Assembly: GCF_002150505.1 (NCBI RefSeq)
Contig: NZ_MSSV01000003.1
Coordinates: 342,376-406,375 of the forward strand
Length of the DNA stretch: 64,000 nucleotides
Source: Algoriphagus ratkowskyi
GTDB taxonomy: Bacteria > Bacteroidota > Bacteroidia > Cytophagales > Cyclobacteriaceae
Reading direction: 5' to 3'
The notes below the pieces were generated by a model. It did not search any database. It was not told where the DNA came from and saw nothing but the letters and a program-made list of their open reading frames with translations. Shown here piece after piece: positions 52,168-62,123 of this stretch. Each line of letters starts with the position of its first letter. Within the stretch, counting starts at the first letter, position 1. The position numbers and the translations under genes are program-made.

Positions 52168-53691
52168 ATGGATAAGAAAGTACTTTTAATGATCTTGGAT
52201 GGCTGGGGAATAGCCAAAAATCCTTCAGTTTCTGCGATTGATAAAGCAAAAACCCCATTTATAGATAGTCTTTATACCAAATATCCTCATGCTACACTGG
52301 AAGCATCTGGTTTAGCAGTTGGCTTACCAGAAGGCCAAATGGGTAATTCAGAAGTGGGTCATATGAATATTGGTGCAGGTCGCGTAGTCTATCAAGACCT
52401 GGTAAAAATCAACCTTGCCGTAGAGAATAAGGAGTTAAATACGCATCCAGTTTTGGTAAATGCATTTGCTAAAGCCAAAGCCTCTGGAAAAAAAGTCCAT
52501 TTCATGGGATTACTTTCAGATGGTGGAGTCCATTCACACATAGAGCACTTGAAAGGGCTTTGTGACGCTGCAAAATTCAATGGAATGGAGGATGTTTTTA
52601 TTCATGCCTTCATGGACGGAAGAGATACTGATCCAAAGGGAGGTATCGGTTACTTAGAAGATCTCAAAGCACATTTGACTAATTCTACTGGCAAAATTGC
52701 ATCAGTGGTAGGGAGATATTACGCTATGGATCGCGACAATCGATGGGAGCGGGTGAAGCTTGCCTACGACGCAATGGTGAAAGGTGAGGGAGAGAAATCC
52801 AAAGACATCATCGCTTCCATGCGTAAATCTTATGAAAATAATGTTACAGACGAATTTATCAGACCAATCATCCATGCTGGAGCTGATAATAAGCCATTGG
52901 CAAAAATAGAAGATGGTGATTTGTTGATCTGTTTCAACTTCCGCACGGATCGTGGCAGAGAAATCTCTCAAGCACTTACGCAGCGCGATTACGAAGATTT
53001 CAGCATGAAAAAGTTGAATATAGAGTACGTCACATTCACTAACTATGATGCTACGTTCAAAGATGTACAAGTCCTCTTCGAAAAAGACAACCTGAATAAT
53101 ACACTTGGTGAAGTCTTAGAAAAAGCTGGGAAAAAGCAAATCAGAATTGCCGAAACAGAGAAATATCCACACGTAACCTTCTTCTTTTCCGGAGGAAGAG
53201 AAAAGGAATTTATCGGAGAAAGTAGATTGCTTTGTCCATCTCCAAAGGTCGCAACATACGATCTAAAACCTGAAATGAGTGCTTATGAAATCGCCTCCAA
53301 AATCAATGGAGAATTGAAAAAGAAAAGTGCTGATTTCATTTGCCTCAACTTTGCAAATGCTGATATGGTCGGTCACACAGGTGATTTCGATGCTGCAGTG
53401 AAGGCTTGTGAGGCAGTAAATGACTGTGCAGAAAGTGTGATTACCACAGCTCTGGCCAATGATTACACCATCATTGTCATTGCCGATCATGGCAATAGCG
53501 ACATGATGATCAATGCGGACGGCTCACCAAATACTGCGCATACCACCAATTTGGTGCCTTGCATTATGGTGGACAAAAATGATAAGCTGACCATCAATGA
53601 GGGAAAATTAGGAGATTTGGCTCCAACCATTCTCTTGCTTATGGGCGTAGAGAAGCCAGAAATTATGACTGGAAATATTCTATTGGCTTGA
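52168..53691 (+). CDS. gpmI: 2,3-bisphosphoglycerate-independent phosphoglycerate mutase
   Basis: Interconverts 3- and 2-phosphoglycerate in glycolysis and gluconeogenesis. Nucleophile Ser61 in NSEVGHMNIGAG; metal ligand Asp11 in ILDGWGIAKNP; further sites in HIEHLKGL, HAFMDGRDTDP, FFSGGREKEFIGE, NFANADMVGHTGDF and IADHGNSDMM. Length 507 aa is standard. The next gene starts at the last base of its stop. Confidence 0.97.
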   Translation: MDKKVLLMILDGWGIAKNPSVSAIDKAKTPFIDSLYTKYPHATLEASGLAVGLPEGQMGNSEVGHMNIGAGRVVYQDLVKINLAVENKELNTHPVLVNAFAKAKASGKKVHFMGLLSDGGVHSHIEHLKGLCDAAKFNGMEDVFIHAFMDGRDTDPKGGIGYLEDLKAHLTNSTGKIASVVGRYYAMDRDNRWERVKLAYDAMVKGEGEKSKDIIASMRKSYENNVTDEFIRPIIHAGADNKPLAKIEDGDLLICFNFRTDRGREISQALTQRDYEDFSMKKLNIEYVTFTNYDATFKDVQVLFEKDNLNNTLGEVLEKAGKKQIRIAETEKYPHVTFFFSGGREKEFIGESRLLCPSPKVATYDLKPEMSAYEIASKINGELKKKSADFICLNFANADMVGHTGDFDAAVKACEAVNDCAESVITTALANDYTIIVIADHGNSDMMINADGSPNTAHTTNLVPCIMVDKNDKLTINEGKLGDLAPTILLLMGVEKPEIMTGNILLA

Positions 53692-54251
53692 TGAGGCATT
53701 TCAAACCATTTGGAATTCTTTTCCTTGTTGTCCTTGGACTTTTTTCCTGTGCGCAAGAATCTTCCAATTCACTTGAAACAAGCCCTTATTTTGATCTTAA
53801 AGGCTTTATAAATGAAAAAATCCAAGAGGTCGATGGCATGCAAGTGAGAAAAATTTCTAGGATTCAAGGAGAAGAACAAAAAGTTGAGTTAGCCTATTCG
53901 ATCTTAGATTGGAAGCAGGAGTTTAGCACTTTTGCAGAAGCAGATATCAATAACCCATCGTCAATTCAATCCTATGAGACGATTACTTCAAAAGATAGAT
54001 TAACACATGAGCTTCTGCCAGACACCAAAGGAAAAGTAAAGTATATCAAAGTAAGCTATACAGGAGACCAAGTAAGCAGAGTTTCCATCAAGATTGCAGA
54101 TGACAACCTGTTCTACTCCACCACTACCTTGGCGGAGATTTATATGAATAATGCCACACATCTTATAGATCATTATTCTATTGAGACGACTCAGAAAATT
54201 TGGTTTCTAGATCCAAATAACATGAAAATCCAAGGAGCGATAGTTCAGTAA
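53691..54251 (+). CDS. Unknown lipoprotein, 186 aa, after gpmI
   Basis: Start at the ATG overlapping the gpmI stop by one base (TGATG). It has a lipobox-like LFSCAQ after a short signal peptide (FGILFLVVLGLFSC) and an acidic, beta-rich mature region with YSILDWKQEFSTFAEAD and VKYIKVSYTGDQVS. No family recognised. Translational coupling to gpmI implies co-expression. Followed by a repeat and a terminator. Confidence 0.8.
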   Translation: MRHFKPFGILFLVVLGLFSCAQESSNSLETSPYFDLKGFINEKIQEVDGMQVRKISRIQGEEQKVELAYSILDWKQEFSTFAEADINNPSSIQSYETITSKDRLTHELLPDTKGKVKYIKVSYTGDQVSRVSIKIADDNLFYSTTTLAEIYMNNATHLIDHYSIETTQKIWFLDPNNMKIQGAIVQ

Positions 54252-54274
54252 GAACTGGGTTATATTGAAAAGTG

Positions 54275-54410
54275 ATTACCCGCAACGAAGCCCGTAATCT
54301 CTATTTCTTTGCTCTTTAGGAAGGATGACCGAAGTACAGGAATTATAGTGTTTACCATATTTAGAGCCGCATTTTGCCTTTTACTGGTGCAATTGCGGAT
54401 ATACATACAG
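54275..54410 (+). repeat. Intergenic repeat A downstream of the unknown lipoprotein
   Basis: The first part ATTACCCGCAACGAAGCCC and the last part TTACTGGTGCAATTGCGG, then ATACATACAG, align with repeat B at 56298-56459 with about 70 % identity over the ends; B has an internal insert. It lies in the 339-bp gap 54252-54590, which has no supported gene. Confidence 0.55.
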
Positions 54411-54412
54411 TG

Positions 54413-54461
54413 AAAAAAAAGGTAAGAACTGGAGATCAACTTCAATTCTTGCCTTTTTTTT
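54413..54461. terminator. Bidirectional terminator between the lipoprotein and amidase genes
   Basis: A stem of about 12 bp with one mismatch and G-U pairs (GGTAAGAACTGG with TCAATTCTTGCC), flanked by a run of A's on the left and of T's on the right (8 each). It separates two convergent genes. Confidence 0.8.
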
Positions 54462-54590
54462 GTCCCAAAAAATACAAATTCCAAAAGTTTGGAACACGAA
54501 ATTTCGACCAGTTTTCCCTTGGAGTTTGAGTTTTCGACAGTAATTCTGCAGCGTAAAATATCGCTTATTGACCCAGGATCTAGCTACTCG

Positions 54591-56270
54591 TTATTTATCA
54601 AACATCGGCGGTCTTTTCGCTTGCCAATCACTATTCTGCTGAATCAGATTTCCCAACATCACTAGTTTTTCTTCTTCAAAAAGATTGGCCAGAAGCGTAA
54701 TAGAAGTGGGGTTCCCCGAATCTGTAAAGCCATTTGGAAGGCAAAGCGCAGGATGACCAGTGAGATTGGTAATTTGCAATTGTGGACCTCCAAAACTTGG
54801 AGTTACAATCACATCATAATCCTTCATCAGTTCGTGCATTTCCTCTATTAATATACTTCTCTGTCTAGCTGCCTGAACATATTCCACAGCTGGAATAAAT
54901 CGCGCAGCTCGGAATAGATTTGGCCAGGCATTTTTGTGCTGTGCCACCAGCTCATCATCCCAACCGAGTCGAGTCAGTTCATCGAAGGCAGCCGCACCTT
55001 CCACCATTAGCATAAGTCCAATTGCACTTGGATTTACTGAAGTCTTCAACTCCACGGGATGAAGTTCGAAGCCTTGGTTTTTCAATAATTCCAGCACTTT
55101 AGCATCGTTTTCTGCCCCGTTTCGATCTCCTCCAAAAAATGATTTGAAATAGCCAACTTTCAATTTCTTGACCTCAGTTTTGCTAGAATAATTAAATGCT
55201 GCTGCAATTGTGCTTCTATCCATCACATCCTCGCCATTGATCACTGAAAGTACTATTCCATTATCAATAGCTGACCTTGAAATGGGGCCAATTTTGTCCA
55301 TGGACCAGCTCAAAGCCATAGCGCCAGTCTTACTTACACGACCATAAGTAGGACGCAATCCTGTCACACCGTTTCTAGTAGATGGGGAAACTATAGATCC
55401 CAGAGTTTCGGTTCCGATAGCAAACGGAACTAAGCCTGCACTGACCGCAGAGGCTGACCCAGCAGAAGATCCACTGGATCCTTGTTTCAAATTCCAAGGA
55501 TTTTTGGTCACTCCACCAAACCAGACATCTCCCATCGCTAAAGCTCCCAAAGTAAATTTACCTACCAAAACACCTCCGGCGTCATTTAATTTTGTGACTA
55601 CAGTTGCTGTTTGATCAATCTCCTGATCCTTGTAAGGCATGGCTCCCCAAGTTGTTTTGGTACCCTTCACTGCTAGTAAATCTTTGATTCCATAGGGAAT
55701 TCCGTGCAATGGACCTCGGTATTTTCCTTGAGAAATCTCCCGATCCATTGCCTTAGCTTTTGCTAAAGCCGAATCCTCCATCAGCGAGATTAGACATTGA
55801 AGCGTATCTGAATAGGTTTTGATTCTGTCCAAATAGATTTTGGTTAATCGCTCACTGCTAATTTTTTTGTTCTTGATCAAGACTGCTAGCTGATGAACAG
55901 GCATATATGCGATATCTGACTCCTGCTCAGGCAACGCTACTTCAGTAGGCAATCCCCAATCCAACTCTTTCTGAATCTGAGTTGGAGTGAATCCAATGGG
56001 AAGAGGATTGAATATCAGCGATGGAGCTACCGAATTATCAACCTGAAATTCGCGCAGTCCCTTATACTTCATACGCTGAGAAGTGAGTGTGCCGATCATA
56101 CTATCTTTTTCGGCAGAAGTGAAGTTAAGTCCGATCAATTCAGATCCTCCATCAATTGCTGCTGGAGTGATTTCACCATATTTTTCACCAAAGGAAAAAC
56201 CTAAGGCTAGGCAAGCTGCTGCACCAATTAGGATAAAAACACGCGATTGAACTATATTTTTTGATTTCAT
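54591..56270 (-). CDS. Secreted amidase (amidase-signature family)
   Basis: A 559-residue Ser-cisSer-Lys hydrolase. The catalytic Lys196 (GIPYGIKDLLAVKG), a Ser-rich loop at 264-269 (QGSSGSSAGSAS) and Ser292 (GTETLGSIVSPS) are in place. The N-terminus carries a signal peptide (FILIGAAACLALGFSFG), possibly with a lipobox at Cys20, so it works outside the cytoplasm; this is longer than typical GatA-like amidases. The substrate is not predictable. It lies between repeats A and B. Confidence 0.9.
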   Translation of the reverse strand: MKSKNIVQSRVFILIGAAACLALGFSFGEKYGEITPAAIDGGSELIGLNFTSAEKDSMIGTLTSQRMKYKGLREFQVDNSVAPSLIFNPLPIGFTPTQIQKELDWGLPTEVALPEQESDIAYMPVHQLAVLIKNKKISSERLTKIYLDRIKTYSDTLQCLISLMEDSALAKAKAMDREISQGKYRGPLHGIPYGIKDLLAVKGTKTTWGAMPYKDQEIDQTATVVTKLNDAGGVLVGKFTLGALAMGDVWFGGVTKNPWNLKQGSSGSSAGSASAVSAGLVPFAIGTETLGSIVSPSTRNGVTGLRPTYGRVSKTGAMALSWSMDKIGPISRSAIDNGIVLSVINGEDVMDRSTIAAAFNYSSKTEVKKLKVGYFKSFFGGDRNGAENDAKVLELLKNQGFELHPVELKTSVNPSAIGLMLMVEGAAAFDELTRLGWDDELVAQHKNAWPNLFRAARFIPAVEYVQAARQRSILIEEMHELMKDYDVIVTPSFGGPQLQITNLTGHPALCLPNGFTDSGNPTSITLLANLFEEEKLVMLGNLIQQNSDWQAKRPPMFDK

Positions 56271-56297
56271 TGAATAGTTTTGTATTAATTGTATCTA

Positions 56298-56459
56298 ATT
56301 ATCCGCAATGATGCCAGTAGCCATATACTCTTTGCTTTTCAGGCTAAAAGACATCCCGATAGCAATCGCAAAACAGGTGATCGAAGTGGCCTAAATCGTA
56401 GAGTTAACCTTGTTCTATGATCCATTTATCGCTTACTGGTAGAATTGCAGTCATACATA
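56298..56459 (+). repeat. Intergenic repeat B upstream of the amidase gene
   Basis: ATTATCCGCAATGATGCCAG at the start and CTTACTGGTAGAATTGCAG then TCATACATA at the end match repeat A. The copy here has about 26 more bases in its middle. Both copies have the same orientation and are followed by a hairpin. Confidence 0.55.
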
Positions 56460-56472
56460 ATTATTGTAAAAA

Positions 56473-56491
56473 GATTTTCAAGTTGAAAATC
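56473..56491. promoter_or_regulatory. Perfect inverted repeat upstream of the 56515 gene
   Basis: GATTTTCAA-G-TTGAAAATC, 9-bp arms around one base, follows repeat B and precedes the next gene's ATG by 23 bp. Candidate operator or hairpin of the mRNA leader. Confidence 0.35.
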
Positions 56492-56514
56492 CATTACCCA
56501 AGATAAATAACCTT

Positions 56515-56952
56515 ATGGATCAAAGTCCTTCTTTTCCTATATTTCCTATGCATTTCCGGGGAATTTTAATGCTTTCTGGAATGTACACGATCGCTTGGTC
56601 TGCTATCTACAGAATGATGGGAAATTCTATTATTAGTTGGCTTGCAAATGGCAACGAATTCAGTCCAGACATCTCCATGGCCTATTATGGAGGTTTTGGA
56701 ATAGTAGTAGGCTTGCTGATATTTTTTAGTTCATTCTACCCCATCAGCTGGGTATACTTGATTATCGCAGGCATCACTGGCAAAATAATATTGGCTATTT
56801 GGTTTACCCTAAGTTTTCTGCCTGATTTGGGCTGGAATAAGCGAACCGCTTTTCAATTGATTTTTAATGAAATTTTGTGGCTCATTCCTCTGATTTTGGT
56901 TTTTTTAAGAGGCCTTCAGGTGAGAAATTATATAGCAGAAAACCCTGAATAA
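56515..56952 (+). CDS. Small unknown membrane protein, 145 aa
   Basis: Four predicted membrane helices (MHFRGILMLSGMYTIAW, GGFGIVVGLLIFFSSFY, SWVYLIIAGITGKIILA and LIFNEILWLIPLILVFL). No family recognised. It is alone between the amidase and the 57161 gene. No conserved motif or active residue is seen. Confidence 0.78.
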   Translation: MDQSPSFPIFPMHFRGILMLSGMYTIAWSAIYRMMGNSIISWLANGNEFSPDISMAYYGGFGIVVGLLIFFSSFYPISWVYLIIAGITGKIILAIWFTLSFLPDLGWNKRTAFQLIFNEILWLIPLILVFLRGLQVRNYIAENPE

Positions 56953-57101
56953 TACGTTCTAGCTATGTAGTGCTAATCGAAGGTTTTCTTTACCCAAAAA
57001 GAATTTTGGGGCTGCTCTATCAAGAATAAGATTAGATCTCAAAACAATAATCACTGCGGATCATGATGTAGATCTCACAAATTGAAAAACATACAAATAC
57101 A

Positions 57102-57133
57102 AAAAAGGCTGACAATTATCTGTCAGCCTTTTT
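57102..57133. terminator. Terminator between the 56515 and 57161 genes
   Basis: A 13-bp perfect stem (AAAAAGGCTGACA / TGTCAGCCTTTTT) with a 6-nt loop; the flanks give U-tracts on both strands. It lies 27 bp beyond the stop of the minus-strand gene at 57161. Confidence 0.88.
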
Positions 57134-57160
57134 CGTGTGATTGATTGGTGGTTGGTTTCT

Positions 57161-57475
57161 TTAGGATACTAAAAGCAAAATCAACAAAATGATAATAATT
57201 GCACCGACAGAAATGTACACTCCATTACCCAAGGCTCTGGATTCATCTTTCATTTCTTTCAATTCCATACGAACATCTTTTCTTTCTTCCTTGCTCATAT
57301 CACCGAAGTCCATCGATTTAATTTCTTCTACTCTGAACTCGATCTCAGATAAGCGCTCTTTTTGCGCTTCTGTTAATTCTGTTTCTCCTTTTTTGGATTT
57401 TGATTCATTAGCTGGCGCAGCCATGATCATCTGAGTGGAGATGAATAATGCTAAAATTGCGAATAATTTTTTCAT
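57161..57475 (-). CDS. Small secreted/anchored protein of unknown function, 104 aa
   Basis: A signal peptide (ILALFISTQMIMA), a charged central helix of about 50 residues (RLSEIEFRVEEIKSMD and DMSKEERKDVRMELKEMKDE) and a C-terminal membrane helix (YISVGAIIIILLILLLVS) with no residues after it. This resembles the YtxH/apolipo-like small envelope proteins, but the family is not certain. Own terminator. Confidence 0.8.
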   Translation of the reverse strand: MKKLFAILALFISTQMIMAAPANESKSKKGETELTEAQKERLSEIEFRVEEIKSMDFGDMSKEERKDVRMELKEMKDESRALGNGVYISVGAIIIILLILLLVS

Positions 57476-57655
57476 TAGGTAATTGTTTAGGATGTAAGAA
57501 TTTGTTTATAGTATGTATTACCATAAGATCAAATTTTCCGCCAAAGACTGTCTAGTAGCTATGGATTACACAACCTTTTGAGCTAGCTCTATCGGAAAAT
57601 TTGTAACTTACACGGCCTAAAAAAGACCTTTATTTTATCCTATAATCATCCGAAA

Positions 57656-60484
57656 ATGACCCAAAAACAGCCCTGCAAGCTATTTTTACTTGATGCCATG
57701 GCTCTTATTTATAGAGCACATTTTGCCTTCAGCAAAAATCCTAGAATAAACTCCAAAGGCCTAAATACTGGAGTGATGCTGGGGTTTACCAATACCCTTC
57801 TCGAAATCGTAGATAAGGAAAAACCTACCCATATTGGGGTCGCTTTTGACACAAGTGCTCCTACTTTTAGACATAAGCAATTTGAAGCTTACAAAGCCAA
57901 CAGACTAGAACAACCCGAGGATATTGCTATTGCTATTCCATGGGTAAAAGAAATTGTAAAAGCATTCAATATCCCTATTCTAGAACTGGATGGCTATGAA
58001 GCTGATGATGTGATAGGAACACTGGCTAAACAGGCCGAGAAGGAGAATTTTACAGTTTATATGATGACTCCCGACAAAGATTATGGTCAGCTGGTTGATG
58101 ATCATATTTTCCTTTACAAACCCTCTTTCATGGGAAATGGAGTAGATATCATGGGTCCAAAAGAGATTTGCGCCAAATGGGATATCGACAATGTAGATCA
58201 GGTTCGTGATATTTTGGGACTGATGGGAGATGCTGTGGATAACATACCTGGAATCCCTGGAATCGGTCAAAAAACGGCAGTCAAACTACTCAAGATCTAT
58301 GGTACAGTAGAAGAATTGGTAAAGAATACCGCTGATCTCAAAGGCAAGCAAAAAGAGAATGTGGAAAACTTCGCTGCACAGGGAATCCTCTCCAAAGAAC
58401 TCGCAACCATCATGTGTGACGTGCCGATCACCTACGTGAAGGAAGACCTCAAATACGAGGGAATTGATGAGGAAAAAGTTCGAGCGATTTTCACCGAACT
58501 TGAATTTAGAACCTTGGCGTCCCGAGTTTTTAAGGGGACAGATAAAAAAGCAGCAGTTCAGAAAAATGATCAACTAGGTCTTTTTGGCGAAGCTCCAGCT
58601 GCTACAACTTCTTTTTCTCCTGAAGTAGAATTTGAAGAAGAATCTGTAACAGTGGCTGAGGTCAGAGCGCCAGATACGATTCGCAGCAATATCCAGAATT
58701 ATCATAAAGTAAAAGGAAAAGCAGAAATCCTTGAACTAGTTGAATTTTTAGAGATTCAAAAAGAAATTTGTTTCGATACAGAAACAACTTCTGTGAATGC
58801 TATGGAAGCCGAATTGGTTGGTATTTCATTCGCATACATTACTGGTGAGGCATATTACATTCCTTGCCCAGCAGATAGAATTGAGACCTTAGCAATCCTT
58901 GAATTGCTCAAGCCAGTATTTGAAAATGAAGCAATCCTAAAGATTGGTCAGAATATTAAGTACGATATTCTCATCCTGAAAAATTACAATATCGAGATCA
59001 AAGGCCTTCTTTACGATACCATGCTTGCTCATTACCTGATCGATGCAGATGGCAAGCATTCTATGGATTGGCTTGCAAAGCAATACCTGAATTATGAGCC
59101 TGTTTCGATTACTGAGTTGATCGGGAAAAAAGGCAAGAATCAGGGAAGTATGCGTGATGTGGACGAAGACGAAGTGACTGCTTATGCTTCTGAAGATGCT
59201 GATATTACGCTTAGATTGAAGGCTGAATTTGATCCTCTTTTAAAAGAAAATAAACTGGAAAAGCTGTTTGACGAAGTGGAAAATCCACTGATCAATGTGC
59301 TGGCTGATATGGAATTTGAAGGAATTCGTATCAATACAGATAGCCTGGCGGAGATGTCTATTTTACTGGAAAAAGAGAGCAAGGAAATTGAGAACAAGGT
59401 CTATGAAATGGCCGGTGTTCGCTTCAATTTGGCCTCTCCAAAGCAACTCGGTGAAGTACTTTTCGACAAGCTACAACTTGATCCTAAAGCCAAAAAAACC
59501 AAAACTGGGCAATATGCTACGGGTGAGGAAGTGCTGAGTAAATTGGCCAACGAGCATGAGATTATCCAGAACATTCTGGATTATCGTCAAATGGTGAAGT
59601 TGAAGTCAACTTATGTGGATGCTTTGCCTACGCTGATCAATTCCAAAACAGGGAAAATCCACACCACCTACAACCAGTTTGTGGCAGCCACAGGTAGACT
59701 ATCTTCCACCAATCCCAATCTTCAAAATATCCCTATTCGAACCGAAAGAGGACGTGAGATCCGTAAGGCATTTGTTCCTAGGGATGAAAATTACGTATTG
59801 CTAGCAGCGGATTATTCACAGATCGAGTTGCGTATCATGGCTGCTTTTTCAGGTGACGAATCTATGATCGAAGCATTCAATAATGGCCGTGATATTCACG
59901 CCACTACGGCTGCGAAGATCTTCCAAGTGCCACTAGATGAAGTAACCTCTGATATGCGTAGAAAAGCCAAAACCGCCAATTTTGGGATTATTTACGGTAT
60001 TTCTGCTTTTGGACTTTCGCAAAGACTGTCTATTCCTAGAGGAGAGGCAAAAGAGATTATCGATGCCTATTTCAATGAATTCCCAGCCGTGAAAGAATAC
60101 ATGGACGGAGCCATCGAAAAAGCTCGTGCTAATGAGTACGTGGAAACCATTCTCGGCCGTCGCCGATATCTCCGAGATATCAACAGCCGAAATGCTACGA
60201 TGCGTGGCTTCGCCGAGCGAAATGCGATCAATGCGCCAATTCAAGGTTCGGCTGCTGATCTGATTAAAGTAGCGATGATCGATGTGCACAAGTGGATGAA
60301 AAAAGAAGGCCTCAAGTCCAAAATGATCCTGCAGGTTCATGATGAATTGGTCTTCGATGCGCATATAGACGAGGTCGAAATCTTAAAAGCAAATATTCCC
60401 GGCTTAATGTCCAACGCCATCAAAATGGCTGTGCCGGTAGAAGTGGAAGTAGGAACGGGAACGGATTGGCTGCAGGCGCATTAA
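57656..60484 (+). CDS. polA: DNA polymerase I
   Basis: A 942-residue three-domain polymerase for replication gap filling and repair. 5'-3' exonuclease at about 8-295 (FLLDAMALIYRAHFAF, GYEADDVIG); 3'-5' exonuclease at about 345-530 with Asp374 and Glu376 (FDTETTSVN) intact; polymerase domain with DYSQIELRIMAAFSGDE (motif A), RRKAKTANFGIIYG (O-helix) and QVHDE ending at residue 897 (motif C). The proofreading site is intact, unlike Taq. It starts about 180 bp after the divergent 57161 gene. Confidence 0.98.
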   Translation: MTQKQPCKLFLLDAMALIYRAHFAFSKNPRINSKGLNTGVMLGFTNTLLEIVDKEKPTHIGVAFDTSAPTFRHKQFEAYKANRLEQPEDIAIAIPWVKEIVKAFNIPILELDGYEADDVIGTLAKQAEKENFTVYMMTPDKDYGQLVDDHIFLYKPSFMGNGVDIMGPKEICAKWDIDNVDQVRDILGLMGDAVDNIPGIPGIGQKTAVKLLKIYGTVEELVKNTADLKGKQKENVENFAAQGILSKELATIMCDVPITYVKEDLKYEGIDEEKVRAIFTELEFRTLASRVFKGTDKKAAVQKNDQLGLFGEAPAATTSFSPEVEFEEESVTVAEVRAPDTIRSNIQNYHKVKGKAEILELVEFLEIQKEICFDTETTSVNAMEAELVGISFAYITGEAYYIPCPADRIETLAILELLKPVFENEAILKIGQNIKYDILILKNYNIEIKGLLYDTMLAHYLIDADGKHSMDWLAKQYLNYEPVSITELIGKKGKNQGSMRDVDEDEVTAYASEDADITLRLKAEFDPLLKENKLEKLFDEVENPLINVLADMEFEGIRINTDSLAEMSILLEKESKEIENKVYEMAGVRFNLASPKQLGEVLFDKLQLDPKAKKTKTGQYATGEEVLSKLANEHEIIQNILDYRQMVKLKSTYVDALPTLINSKTGKIHTTYNQFVAATGRLSSTNPNLQNIPIRTERGREIRKAFVPRDENYVLLAADYSQIELRIMAAFSGDESMIEAFNNGRDIHATTAAKIFQVPLDEVTSDMRRKAKTANFGIIYGISAFGLSQRLSIPRGEAKEIIDAYFNEFPAVKEYMDGAIEKARANEYVETILGRRRYLRDINSRNATMRGFAERNAINAPIQGSAADLIKVAMIDVHKWMKKEGLKSKMILQVHDELVFDAHIDEVEILKANIPGLMSNAIKMAVPVEVEVGTGTDWLQAH

Positions 60485-60718
60485 TTTTAGTAGTAAGTCA
60501 TAAGTAGCAGGTAGTAAGTACTTCATCATTCGGCATTGGATGTTCATCATTTGAAATTGGTAGAATTGAAATTGAAAAATTTAAAATTTCTTGAATAAAC
60601 TGACTAGGAAGATGATAGGAGTACTTTGTCTCTCGCAAATCGTAATTCATAAATTTTAAAAGTATCTCCTAAGTCCCCCAACATCTCGTAAATCAAAAAT
60701 CGTATATCGTACCTCCAA
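60485..60718. repeat. Low-complexity spacer before radA
   Basis: Made of near-repeats such as GTAGTAAGTCATAAGTAGCA, TTCATCATTCGGC / TTCATCATTTGAA and CTCGTAAATCAAAAATCGTA. It holds no gene or hairpin that I can support; the words resemble those at 5510-5620. Confidence 0.4.
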
Positions 60719-62092
60719 ATGGCTAAAATAAAAACCACTTTCTTCTGTCAAAACTGTGGCGCGCAAAGTCCCAAGTGGCTGGGTAAATGTCCTGCTTGCG
60801 GGGAATGGAACACCTATGTGGAGGAAGTAGTGCAGAAGGAAGAATCCGGCAAAGGATCTTGGAAGCCCCAATCTTCCACCACCAAAAAAGCCAGCGTCCC
60901 AAAGAAAATCCACGAAGTCAACTATGAGGAGTCACCGCGATATGTGACCGGAGATGATGAACTCGATCGAGTTTTGGGTGGAGGAATTGTGCCAGGCTCT
61001 CTTGTGCTTATAGGCGGTGAACCTGGAATAGGCAAGTCCACGCTAATGCTTCAGATTGCCTTGATCCTAGTAGGCAAGAAAATCCTCTACGTTTCTGGGG
61101 AAGAAAGTGAAGCGCAGATCAAGATGCGTGCAGATCGTATGGCTGCTAAGAATCCAGAATGCTACGTGCTTTCGGAGACAAATACCCAGCAGATTTTTCA
61201 GCAAATCGAAGCGCTTAAGCCTGATTTGCTCGTGATAGATTCCATTCAGACATTAACTAGCCAATTTATAGAATCTGCCGCAGGTTCTGTTTCGCAGGTG
61301 CGGGAATGCACGGCCGAACTGATGAAATTTGCCAAGGAAACTGGAACGCCAGTTTTCCTGATCGGCCATATCACCAAAGACGGTTCAATCGCCGGGCCGA
61401 AGGTGCTGGAGCACATGGTGGATACTGTTTTGCAATTTGAAGGAGATCGGCATATGAGCTATAGAATCCTGCGAACTTCCAAGAACCGATTTGGATCTAC
61501 CCACGAACTGGGGATCTACGAGATGCGGGTAGAAGGTCTTCGTCCTGTAGCTAATCCTTCAGAGATCCTCCTCACTCAGCGAGAGGAAGTATTGAACGGC
61601 GTCGCCATCGGGGCCATGATGGAAGGAAATCGTCCTTTGCTGATCGAAATTCAATCACTAGTCAGTCCGGCAACGTATGGTACTCCGCAGCGAAGTAGCA
61701 CGGGACACGATGCTAAGCGATTGAATATGTTGTTAGCGGTTTTGGAGAAGCGTGGAGGGATGAAACTTGGTCAACAAGATGTTTTCTTGAATGTGGCAGG
61801 AGGACTTCGTGTAGATGATCCAGCCTTAGATTTGGCAGTTTGTGCCTCGCTGATTTCCAGCTATGAGGACACGCCAGTTTCCGAGCAGATATGTTTTGCA
61901 GGGGAAGTGGGTTTGGGTGGAGAGATACGTGCAGTTCACCGTATAGAAAACCGTATTGCAGAAGCTGAGAAACTAGGTTTCAAAAAAATCATAGTTTCCA
62001 AATACGCGGTGAAAGGCTTAGATCTGAATAAATACAAAATCGAAGTGATGCCAGTCAGTAAGCTGGAGGAAGTTTATCAGAAGATTTTTTAG
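60719..62092 (+). CDS. radA: DNA repair protein RadA
   Basis: A 457-residue DnaB-related helicase that helps recombination branch migration. The zinc finger Cys10, Cys13, Cys24 and Cys27 (CQNCG, CPACG), Walker A GGEPGIGKS at 99-107, the RadA-specific KNRFG at 255-259 and a C-terminal Lon-protease-like domain (GGLRVDDPALDLAV) are all present. Length is normal. Its 3' end (SKLEEVYQKIF) has a second copy 101 bp downstream next to an integrase. Confidence 0.97.
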   Translation: MAKIKTTFFCQNCGAQSPKWLGKCPACGEWNTYVEEVVQKEESGKGSWKPQSSTTKKASVPKKIHEVNYEESPRYVTGDDELDRVLGGGIVPGSLVLIGGEPGIGKSTLMLQIALILVGKKILYVSGEESEAQIKMRADRMAAKNPECYVLSETNTQQIFQQIEALKPDLLVIDSIQTLTSQFIESAAGSVSQVRECTAELMKFAKETGTPVFLIGHITKDGSIAGPKVLEHMVDTVLQFEGDRHMSYRILRTSKNRFGSTHELGIYEMRVEGLRPVANPSEILLTQREEVLNGVAIGAMMEGNRPLLIEIQSLVSPATYGTPQRSSTGHDAKRLNMLLAVLEKRGGMKLGQQDVFLNVAGGLRVDDPALDLAVCASLISSYEDTPVSEQICFAGEVGLGGEIRAVHRIENRIAEAEKLGFKKIIVSKYAVKGLDLNKYKIEVMPVSKLEEVYQKIF

Positions 62093-62123
62093 GAGTTAGG
62101 TGAGTTGGTGGTATGTAGATCAA

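Noticed and set aside
54260..54484. 74-codon frame on the minus strand over repeat A
   Set aside because: It runs through the repeat and the terminator hairpin; no coding signs.
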